This document shows positions 30,201-42,200 of a stretch of DNA of 64,000 nt, piece by piece. The translations under genes were made by a program, and so were the position numbers. The DNA is from Mytilisepta virgata (lineage: Eukaryota; Mollusca; Bivalvia; Mytilida; Mytilidae). Under the pieces are notes generated by a model. It did no database searches. It had not been told where the DNA came from and was given only the letters and a program-made list of their open reading frames with translations. Each line of letters begins with the position of its first letter. Position 1 is the first letter of the stretch. Location of the stretch: positions 31,574,150-31,638,149 of the forward strand of contig CM051514.1 in assembly GCA_028015205.1 (NCBI GenBank). The letters are read 5' to 3'.

Positions 30201-33200
30201 AAATAAATATTAAAAAATTAAATGGCAATATTAAACATTTTTATTATGATTATCATGTTATATGTACCAGTGCTGAAAAATAAATAATAAAAATATTTAT
30301 TAATATTCAATGCTATATTTTTTTCTCCATCATATGTACAAAATAGAACTGGAATAAGTTACATCGATAGAACATGAAGAATTTGTCATATTTTGCTTGT
30401 CCGCAAAAGTGACTAATGGTCTCAAAATCCTAGCTAAAACCCTGATTTTCTATTTTAATATGTTATGGTGTATTTAAATGGGCTGTTATGGTTGCAAAGT
30501 ATAAAGAAATGAGGGGGGGGGGGGGGTTGAAAACAAAATTTAGGGGGGGCATAAATGAGAAATTGGGGAGGGGGCAATTTTTTTATCATTTCATATTTCA
30601 TAAATTAAAAAGAAAATTTCAAATTTTTTTTAGCAAAAAAAGGGGGGGGGTTACAATAAATTTTATTGTTTTTTTGTTTTTTTTGGGAGGGGGGGGGGGG
30701 ACAATGTGCAACTTCATAGTGTATTGCACAAAAGCTAAAAAAAGGGTAAATTACTATTTTTTTTTGGGGGGGGCAATTCTCCACAGCATATTGTATTGCA
30801 CAAGAAGCAAAAAATTGAATATAAATTCAAATCATATGACCAATTCCAAGTTCTTTGATTTCAGTTATTCTGTGTCAGAAACCTATTATGTGTCAAATAT
30901 TTCAAGAAATTTTCAATTGCACAGTATTGCGCAATAGCAAGAAATCTGCAATTGCACAGTATTGCGCAATAGCAAGAAATCTTCAATTGCACAGTATTGC
31001 GCAACAGCAAGAAATTTGGTTATTTCTGATTTATATATAATAATACTGATATGGTTTGAATAGGTAAATTAAAAATTTTTAAGTTCTTAGACAACATTCA
31101 TTCTGTGTCAGAAACCTATGCTGTGTCAAATATTTATTCACAATCCAAATTCAGTATTGTATCAAGCTTGAATGTTGTGTTCATAATTGCCCCAACTATT
31201 CAGGGTTCGACATCTGCGGTCGTATCTAGCTGCGCCCAGCGGAGCATTTTATTTAATGTACATTGCTGCATGATTTTGACCATGGTAGGCCTATTGTAAT
31301 ATTGTTAAAGTTTAATTTAAATCATGTGCTGCCTTAAAATACTGACGAATATAATTTGAAATAAAAAAAAAATTAAAAAAATGAAATTATGCAGTGGTGC
31401 TCCGAACTTGGAAGAAAATTTCTGTTACAGATATGAGCAAAAATATTTGTACCATTTGACACAAATTATTTATTATTGCCATTTTATTTTTTAATATTTA
31501 TTTATCTCTACTCTTTACTATTATTTTTTCTCAAATATACTCTTAAAATCTTCCCATTCACCTTGCTTGAACACCTTTCAATACATGTATTGACAAAATT
31601 TCCATTTGTGCATAGATATGTCAAAATCCGCTAAATTTATTTTTAAATTAGGTCTACATATTGTTACCAGTCGGTAAAAACACCGTGACCAATGAAAAAT
31701 CACGAGAATTCCGATTGCCGCCATTTCATTTTCTAGCTTACTTTTTGTCGTTTCTGTCCCCTTCCTCCAAGAAAACAAAAAATGGCGGCTCGAGATTTTT
31801 AATGAAAATAACGGTCTTCAGACGCAGCTGATTACGTACGTTGTTCAGAGGCGCCTTACTTAAAAACACAGGGCGACTCATTTGTCGCTCTGGAGCCAAT
31901 GACAGGGCGACATTGGCGAGCATTAGGCGACTTAATCGCCCAGTTTGGTGAGCCCTGATATAGGACCCTATAGGAAAATTCATTTAAAAATCTTCTTGTC
32001 CGAAACCACTTAACCAGTTGGAACAAGACTTAGCAGAAATGGTCCTTAGATGGTTCTCTTTTAGAAATATGTCCATTGACCTGGACTGTCAACTAAGTTA
32101 AGGTATCCGGACCATAAATGACCACGTGATTATTCAAAGGTTCCCGGATGTTCTATACAATGCAATTGAAATGCCCTCGGTAATTATCGGCAAACTTCGG
32201 TAATTACAATATAACTAACTTATTTTTTAAGACTCCATACAAGCAACTAAGTGTGTTTCAACTTGAGAAATATATATATACAAAATCCCAGCTTTAAATT
32301 GTTTGGTTCAGCCATTCACGGTCAAAAAGAGAAACAATTTTCGATCATGATCTATTATGGTCCGGATACCTTAACTGCCACAGCTGAACATAGTTTAACA
32401 TAGAACCCTATAGGAAAACCAGCCAAATTGACTGCAACAGTTAAATTTTTAGTCCTGCTCAAGTTGAAAAGTTCAATCCAGATGAGCAATACAGGCACTT
32501 GAAAGCCTCTAGTTTCAATACTGTTCAGTTACTTGCTTTTCTTTATTTTGAAGAAATCTACAAATGAGTTATGTAAGCAAATGAAAATTATGATATATAT
32601 TTATTTGATATAATTGTAGAAAACTGGAGTTTTTGTAAGGATGTACGGTGAAAAGTTTATTCTTTACTTTTTTCAGTGTAAATGGTGAAATGAAAGAAAC
32701 AAATGTCTGTGAAAACCTTGGAGTCGGTGATTCAGTAAGTACAGTGCTCTCATTAACGACTGCCCATTTTACTATTTGAATTTCAGATGCAGCTTTCGAT
32801 ATAAAGTAATTTTCATTGAAATATGCAACTGATGCTGTTATACATGTTGTTAAATATTCATTTAAACCCTGACTTCCTGACTTAAAAAAAAAAATCTGAA
32901 TTTTGCAATATCATTAAAATGTATTATGACAGAAATACTTCCGCCATCATACAGCCAGTTGTGGTAAAAGTGGCATAAAACCCCAATTAAATAAAAATTC
33001 ATGTATCTAAAGTTCAAGATAAATAGACCTTTAAATAATTACCAGTGGATTATTGGATTTATCTAATCAAGATGTATAGTTAACTATGTAAGAATTTGTT
33101 TTTCTAATGATTATCGAATAAATTTCGTATTTGATAAACTAAAATCCCCTTTGAGTGCCTCCACATTTCTGATTTTTATGTCATACACTTGTGCAATATG

Positions 33201-36200
33201 TTTATATCTTGATATGGTATTAATCCACCCCGAGAAATCTGAACGTAAACGTTTTTCTGGTGGTTTTTATGAACTTTTGTCTTTACCAATCAATCCACTA
33301 AGATCCACTAAGATCATCGGCAACCGCACAATGATTTAAATTACCAATCAATCCACTAAGATCCACTAAGATCATCGGCAACCGCACAATGATTTAAATT
33401 TTGATTAACAACATGTACAGTTAATTTTACAAAGAATTATAGAAGAGATTTTTTTAAGTATTCTTATTTTCTGTCAGTACCTGTAAAAGTTTCCTTGTGA
33501 ATGTTAACTGATTTATATAAGAACAACATTGAAATATTTTTTTCTTTGACAGGTTAGTTTTGATGTTGAAATTGAAGTGAAAGAATGTCCGATTGACTCT
33601 GCTGGTTACAGTCGTAAATTTGATATAAAGCCAGTCGGTCTTTCTGACAAGTTAGAAATCAGAATGGAACTGATCTGTAAATGTCCGTGTGAAAGTGATG
33701 AAATTGCTGTAAGTAATATTTATACATGTTTTGGTTGATGATTTTTTGACATATGATATTTTTTAGAGTTAGAATTTTATAAACCAAGATTGACTAAATG
33801 ATGCATATTATTTCAGTAATCTGTTATCTCAGAGTTTGAAGTACATGCAAAAATTTTTACATATTTGAAATAAATGTTTTTCAAAGTATTATCTTAAGAC
33901 CAATAAATTACTTTGAAATATCAGGATTGTTTGAGATTACGAGTTACATTTTACTTATATAACACAGAAAACATGTAGAAATTCAGTACACTTTAATAGA
34001 TTTTAAGGATGTTTATCATATTTTTGACCAGCATATTTGAATACTCACTGTTGAAGCAAAACAAATTACAATAAATTAGCTTTGACTGTTCACTAGCTAA
34101 GCTTTAATATGTTAACAATGTCAGAGGTTAACGAATGTTGTATGTCTTGTATATGTTGTACAAAGATTATACAGAAGAATTCTCTGTTGACATGCATGAT
34201 TTCATTGTAGGAACTTGTAGAGCTTTGTTATATATGCAGAATATTTTAATTTAGAACAGTTTTTTTTATTTTTACATTTGAAAAGTTAATATAAAGTAGA
34301 TGTAATTATCCTCATAATATTCATATTTTACATTATAAAACATTTTTTTTATTCAGCTTTCTTTGAAACATGAAATCTCAATATAAGACATAAATTTAGT
34401 TTCTCTCAAATTTACTAAAGATTCATTTAAAATTCAGACCTGATTTTCTTTCGCTTTTGGAAGTCTTGATTTTTTCAGTTCGGTTCCTTTGTTACACATT
34501 ATAGTAAAATTACTGCCAAAGTAGCATTTCAGCTCTTTTAACACTATTGTTAAAATCAGGTCTGAATATTTTGCAGTCATGTTAATAATGTTTAAAAAAC
34601 TTATAAAGCATAGAAATACACTAATTTATGTCATTCTTAATGTCATATAGTCTTCACATTGACAATAGAAAATAAAAATGGTACATGTATGTTTGATAGT
34701 CTTGACAGAAATCTATATCACTTCCATCTTGAACCTCAAAAGTAAAATTATTCTACATGAATATTAAACATGTTTGCCAACTTCATTAGAATGCCCAGAA
34801 TTGTTTGAGATTACCAATTCTTTTCCACCTTTCCACTTTATACTGTACATTTTGATAATTTCCCAAATATGTAAGATCGTTGATTCATGAAAGATAATTA
34901 GATCATTATAGTACATGTAAAAATAAGTTTATACATCTATTGATTCTCAATAATTTGTTTGAAAATGCTTGTGGATGTAACATTTTTTTAGGGGACTGTT
35001 CTGGATTTAAGTAATAAAGGATAAATAGGGTTGTAAAGAATGATAAGTTTAGCATGTTTGCAGAATTATTAAATATTTAGCTGTGTTCAATAGAGATATA
35101 AATAAATAAGATTAGCATGTTGCAGTATTATTGAATATTTAGCTGTATAATTTCTTTATCATAGTCTACAATAGAAAAAGCTAAGGTAGGAATGTTTTCC
35201 TGGCTGATATTAAATGCTTTTTCTTGTTACGTTTGAAACTTGAGCCTGTAGGTTTGATTTCTTTTTCAGAAAAATAAGTATGAAGCTATATCATTGAAGA
35301 GAAATATCATTTATTATTTTGAATTTAATATTTAATAGGCTGATGTTTCAAATTTTGCCACAAAAGCAAGTTGTTTCTTAAAAGAAATGTTTACTGTTAC
35401 CTGATGGTACTTTTCTACCTTAGAATAATTTGATCTTTTAGTTGCTATTCATTGGTTGTTTGACAACTCATTCCCCAGATCCCTTAATCTTAATATTATC
35501 TTTAGCATAAATAATCTTAAAATTTAAATATCTAAAATCTGCAACAGTGACTAAACAACTCATTAATTCAAAAATGCCTGAGCACCTGAGTGAATTACTA
35601 GTGTCACAAGTTCTAGATTTTTGGTATTTGAATTTCGAGATAAGTTATTCTGTTTATAACATTGACATATTTAAAAGATTTAATGAGGAAAGACCAGTGA
35701 TTATGTGTTTTACATGACTATTTGTCAATATTTGTATAGTAACACCGTTGGCTAAGTCTATTGTCACATCACTTCCTAGACTGAAATAAATGTATGATTT
35801 TTCTGTTCACCAGTGTATTATCAGATTTTCTTTCTCTAGAAATTCTGGTATTTCACCTCATTCAATGTAATAATATGATTTATTGTATATTTTTGTCAGA
35901 GGTCCTTTTTTTTGTAGGAAGACAGGAGAGAGCATTTCAAAAATTTTAAATATTCTTTCAATAAATTATCTCGCTGTCAAAGTAACATTTTTAATAAGGT
36001 TACAGTAAACATTTCCAGTTTCTTATTGTCCCTGTTTATAATCAATGCATGAAGTTTAACATCATCCTCCTCCCAAAATGTTTACTCACAAACCTATTTT
36101 TGTCCTAGTCTTACACATTGCAAGACATTTTCCACAACTCATTCTGTACTATTCCCTTGAAACAACACTTCAGCTGAAAAACATACTGCACTTAATAACC

Positions 36201-39200
36201 ACAAGTAGAAAAGTGCTTAAAGATATTGGGAATGGGGTTTAAGGTGGAATAGCATTACCCCTATTGAACATGTTGAAGCAGACATATGAGGAATTCTTAA
36301 CTGAATATTCCGTTTGAAAAAATCTGATTATGAGTCTTCTCCAATCATTGTTGAAGGAAAATCTGGTTACGAGTTTGGCTATGTTCATGTACAGTTGTCT
36401 GGTGCCTGGATGGGCAGTCATCTCCAATCGATGATGAAGGAAAATCTGGTTATGAGTTTTAATTTAATGTTAGAAGGAAGAAAAAATATCTCTTACATAG
36501 TGCAGACTTAGATATAAGAACACAAACATGAACAACCAGTAATAAGAAAGGCTGTTCATTAATAATGGACAAAAAAGTAACATGAAATCAACCCATTACT
36601 TTTATCTGGAAATAAATTGACATTAATTAAATGCCTTAATTTGGAAAACTTGCCTTTAGAATGTTCTTCCGTTCATTAAATGACAGGAATTGGAATGGAA
36701 ACAGGCATCAGTTGTCATTTATTTGCACTCAGTATGATTTTAAACAGCCACGTAATAATAAAACCTTCATGATACACCATATAGATCTTATCATGGCTGA
36801 CATTTTACTGTTCATCAAGACTGATATTATTATCTGAATATCATTTCAGAACCAGAACAAGAACAGCGAACACTGTAAAGGTCATGGAACATTTGTATGT
36901 GGTACATGTGCCTGTGATGACAAATATTACGGTAAAACCTGTGATTGTTTTACTGGTAATGTCACAGAGTCAGAGAAGGAAGAAGAATGTAAAGCGTAAG
37001 TAAATATATGAAAAGTCGTCAAAATATGCAATTTATCATTTAGTTTTGGGTTGTTATAATATATTTAAATTTAAACCAACTCTCAAGTCCACTGAGCATA
37101 TATTAAGCAAGGTAAAGTATCTAGATTTAACAAAATAAAAATGGTTTTTTTTCTTGGCTGATTTTTTTTTATCAATAATTTATGGCTTTACATAAAATTC
37201 TCTACATTTCAAATTATGGGTATGTCCAAAAACTTTTAGAAAATTTTTTACATTATTTGTGGTGATGTCATACTGTATGCAAAAATTATTGAAACACACA
37301 CATTAAAGGGGAAATCTGTACCAGATATAGACACCAAAGCATTGAAGAGGGCAATAACCATTCATGACTGAAGGAAAAAAAATCCAAAATAATAGTAACA
37401 GTGTTGTTTTATGATTTATTTCCATCCTATTATGACTGTTAGTTTGTTCTCTTTAACATTGTTCATAAATATCTAAACTACAGTAATAATTGGTAGACAA
37501 ATCTATAAAGTTCATGATAGTTATTTTTAGAAAAAATATTTAAATTGTAAAAATTAAATTCATATGCTGTTTATTTTGACAAGTTAAGTTATAAAGTTGT
37601 TATCTTTGTAATATAGACCAGGAAAAGAGTTGATATGTTCTGGACGAGGAGAGTGTGTCTGTGGTACTTGTGAGTGTAAACCCCGTAGAGAAAACAGTGA
37701 AGAAAGGTACAGTGGACGGTGGTGCCAATGTGATGATTATAGCTGTCCGTTTTATGAAAATGCTCTGTGTGGAGGTAAGAAGGGACCATAAATGTACAAT
37801 TAAACAAAAAAAATATTTGTCGTCCATACTCAGCATATGTGAACCTCCTCGCCTCCCCTAATAACCCCATCCATTCCCCTCCAATGTTTTACAGTATTTA
37901 TTGCAATGGTTTGTCATCTTTTTGATTAAGGCCAATTTTTGAAAATTTTGTAGCGAATTCAAGGGACAGGTATAAAGTTTAAAATTTCCTCTTATTTGTT
38001 TTGTCATTTAGATGATAAATGGAATTTTGATAAAGTGAATCTTGTGATCTTCTCTAGAGCAACCACCAGTTCATACAGATTTTCATGGGTTAGCTGATGT
38101 GCTGTTTTAGCAAATTTTTTCACCCAGTGATATGATATCAATGTTTCAAAAATTTATTTTCTGAACTTAGTTAATACTTAAATAGTAAATTATGAAATTA
38201 TTGCATGCATTTAGTATTTCACAACTTCAGATTAATTAATTCTATTTTACTCTTTGTATAGAATGTAACAAGCAATAACCACAATCCAAATTTTATTGTG
38301 ATCTATTCTATTAATTCCTGAATTTATATATGAAATATTTTTAATGTATTATTTTATAGGACCTGATCATGGAGTGTGTGACTGTGGAAACTGTAACTGT
38401 ACTTCTAATTACACCGGTGAAAACTGTGGTTGTTCTACCAGAAACGATTCTTGTATAGCTTCGGATAATGTAAGCATCTAAGTAATATACATGATCTATA
38501 TGGGCAAACGTCCTGTTAAATAGATTATACCTTTGATATTTCTCCTGAAGACAATCCAGTTTTCTTCAATGATTAGACTAAACACAATTGACCAAAAGGC
38601 GGATTTTCCATATGCAAATTTAGAACTATATGTTTACCCTTAATGCAGTTTATTTAGTTTTTAAATAAACTCTATTGTGATTTTTAAATGTGAATTCTTT
38701 ACCTCTGCTTATAAAAATCAGTGCGAGGCTTAATAAGTACTATGATACTTCTCATCAGTTGTGTTCTAGACCTAAAATGTTAAAATCCAAAACAATATGA
38801 TCAAAATGTTGAAGATCAAATTTAAAAAATGACCAAAAGGGCAAAAGCCATAATCGTCTAAGGACAAAAAATTTAACATTTTTGTGAAAAGAAAATTTAA
38901 AGTATCAATTTCATCGTAATCCAGATATGAGATAGTTATTCCCTCAGGAAATTGGAGTGTTCTCCAGTCCATTTTTGGCATTTATAAAACCATTGTATTA
39001 TATTTAAGTAATCGGGTATACAGTATAACTTAGTTTGAATGTGTAATTATTGCTCAGGGATACACATATACATGTACAGTCTTTATACCATCTGGAATTC
39101 CTGAATTTCAGAAATTCATTTACTGCCTTCAAATCAATGTTTGAAATAAGATGATATTAAGCAAAAGTACTTACAATAAAAAAAATTGATTGGCACTCAC

Positions 39201-42200
39201 AATAAAATTATCAAAACTGCAATTATAATATGAGTATGCTATTAAGCTTTTCATTGGCTTTAAATTGAGCTTTATATATGTATAATTTCTATAGATCATG
39301 AACTTTGATATGAATTTGATATTTTTTTTCAGTCATTATGTGGTGGACCTGAGAGGGGTCGATGTGAGTGTAACAGATGTGTATGTTTGGAAGGATCTAA
39401 ATACCAGGGTACCACCTGTGAAGATTGCAAAGTTAGTAATAAATTTTTCTACAGTTGTTTTCCCTATACTGTTTACGAAACAAAAAAAGGGAATGATTTT
39501 CTTATGATTATAAACACTTTCTATTTCCATTGAAACTCCAGCTATAAAATTTCACACATTATAACATTTTTCATTTCTTTAGCCATGCAGAAAAAATCAA
39601 TTATATCAGCCTTACAGGCCACTTTGAAAAAATTCCACGTGACAAGGAGCATTCTTTTTCTTTTTCCATTTTGTTTTGCTCTGATTGCCCCTGGAGCAAT
39701 GACTATTTTTCTTCACAGAGATTATTTGGCATCCAGGGCACACCCTGGATAAGCAATTTGGGCAAAGAATTCACCTTGTAGCATTTCACTTCGCCCAAAC
39801 TCTCGTCAAAAGCGAAGTTGAAGTCACCCTGAAAATTGTTAGGTCACCTGAACTCGGGTCAAAAGCAAAGTTTGACTTGACCACAAATTTTAATCACTCA
39901 CCTGATGCATTTCAATGGTCGAAATTGTGAATATGAATCATTTTAAGGAAACTCCGACTTGTGTTATGAAAATAAAATCCATGCTGCCATTTTTGTGGAG
40001 CCTCCGATTTGTTGCAGAAGCAAGACATAGTGATCCTAGATTACGTCGTCGTCAGTGCCGTCAACATTTACATTCACACTGTGGTAAAATTTTTTAAACA
40101 TTAATAACTTTCTTAAACCATCCAGGATTTTTATCAAACTTGGACAAAAGCTTGTTCATGATCAAAAGATAGTATCCAGAGGAAAATTTTGTAATAATTT
40201 TTTTTTCCGTTTTTCCGTATTTTACTTATAAATGGACTTAGTTTTTCTCCCAGTTAACATTACATTACATACAGTCTGCAGTTAAACTTTTTAAAACATT
40301 ACTTTCTTAAACCATTCTGGATTTTTACCACCCTTGGACAGAAGCTTGGTCATGATCAAAAGATAGTAACCAGAGGAAAATTTTATAATAATTTTTTTCC
40401 ATTTTTCCGTATTATACTTATAAATAGTCTTTCTCCCAGTTAACATTACATTACATACAGTCTGCAGTTAAACTTTTTAAAACATTACTTTCTTAAACCA
40501 TTCTGGATTTTTACCACACTTGGACAGAAGCTTGGTCATGATCAAAAGATAGTAACCAGAGGAAAATTTTATAATAATTTTTTCCCATTTTTCCGTATTA
40601 TACTTATAAATAGTCTTTCTCCCAGTTAACATTACATACAGTCTGCAGTTAAAGTTTTTAAAACATTAATTACTTTCTTAAACCATCCTGGATTTTTACC
40701 AAATTATCACAGAAGCTTCTTCATGGTCAATAAATAACATGTGGTAAAAAATCATGTGCATTCAACTATTACACTGAAAACAACAGCAGAAACAGACGAG
40801 ACACTTGGTTCTGTTGAACCCGTATAAATTTTTTTTTATCAATAATAATCCAATAAGAAAAATATGGGTAAACTCGGCCTGCTGACAACTCGGACCATGG
40901 TAGGACAGAAGGTAATAACAATAATTTAGATGACCCTTTACCCAGTTGAATTGTAAGTCAGAGAATGAATCTGGATTTATTTAAAAAACATTAAAAACAT
41001 TAGATTAGGACTACTATTAATTTGTATTTCCTTTGATCTTACTGGCTGATAATGCTAGTATCGTAGACCTGCACTGAGAATAAGATTGTTGGTTCCGTGT
41101 AAATGATGATGTCACATTTTGCGTCTTTTTCGTGTACATACCTGTCAATTTAGTTGTTAAAATACTTAATTCATGGAACTACATAACTTACTGAAATGTT
41201 ATGTCCACTAAAAACATTACTTATAATTTTTCTTAAAATTTTAGCACTTTACAAATTTGATAAAAATTACCTATAAAATGAATAATGGCAATTTGATTTC
41301 AAGATAATGACTATATCAGGTTTATCATTTGACTCTCACTGTCTAGCTTAACAATAACAGAATTAGTATCAGAAACAAATTGTCATCATTCTTATATAAC
41401 AAGCGAATGTCGCAAATTTTGGATTTGTGTTATCAGTAACGATACATAAAATGTACTTTATTGCACTAGAGCTTTAGTTTCATTTAATTTTGTTCTTCAA
41501 TCGGATTAATGTATTGTGATCATAATTAAAGGGGACTTTTCATGTAGAATAGAATACAGGGGAATTTAGTTGCTTAAACATCCAAGGCAAAAAAAAAAAC
41601 AGTACTAGTTCAACTAATCTCGATTTGTCAGAATAGAAATCATGGGAAAAGACTCAAAAAGTAGTCAGACATAGCAATGGTGTAACTTTTTCAGAGATTT
41701 AAGTGCAATTGACAAAACTCCCACTTTATAATTTAACAATATACAATACTATAAAAAATTTTAACAGTTTTCTCCCCTAGTTCAATAGAACAAATTTGTT
41801 CTGGTCTGATTTATACAAGATATTGTTAGAGCTAGAATAGAATTAAGATTTCTTTCTCAAATCTACCATATTTTCCATTATTGTAAAAGTATGTACACTA
41901 TATATTGATTTCATATACATTTAATTGGATACAAAGTTTCATGGCTTTTGTTGAGCTGATCACATGAAATTAAAGGTATAACAAAATGTGTATTTTGTTA
42001 ATGCATTATCACTCAAAAATTACAAATTGATAAAATTCTGTCTTCTTGAAACAACAGCCGTTATCGGAGATTTTGTCGCAAAATAGTGAATTTTTTTTTC
42101 ATATGGAAAACAAGTCTAAAGAAATTTATTTATTCTAGGATTGTCAGATGGTTTGTCGACAGAACAAAGCATGTGTGCAGTGCGTAGCCTACGAGAGTGG

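Larger units (their letters stand above)
28047..31957. mobile_element. hAT-like element with 6-bp target duplication, second layer
   Basis: CAGGGCTCACCA at 28047 and TGGTGAGCCCTG ending at 31957 are inverted ends. ATATAG at 28041-28046 and 31958-31963 is the target duplication. Subterminal motifs differ: AGGGAGAC on the left and AGGGCGAC on the right. The right part (31480-31830) is an inverted relative of 29900-30330. No transposase frame remains. It encloses the palindrome-headed element at 28448-31250. Confidence 0.8.
27048..32512 (+). mobile_element. Hairpin-headed Helitron-like repeat (AGCTCACCTGACCC family), outermost layer of a nest
   Basis: The 5' end AGCTCACCTGACCC, AAA, GGGTCAAGTGAGCT is a 14-bp hairpin with one mismatch, followed by GTCCGTCGTCGTCCG. 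Units are marked by CTCCTCTGAAAC or CTTGTCTGAAAC (27137, 27588, 27744, 27910, continuing near 31997). The 3' end is AGGCACTTGAAAGCCT then CTAG (32509-32512) and TTT. It is split by the insertion at 28047-31957 and carries a MITE at 32102-32370. Confidence 0.75.

Noticed and set aside
30488..30937. 149-codon open frame (+)
   Set aside because: Low-complexity glycine and phenylalanine runs come from G and T homopolymers inside the element; no coding character.
28047..31957. Autonomous transposon carrying transposase
   Set aside because: No frame with transposase features on either strand; the interior is other nested repeats.
37589..37870. Two - strand frames opposite exon 16
   Set aside because: Antisense shadows of a cysteine-rich exon whose + strand reading is clearly integrin.
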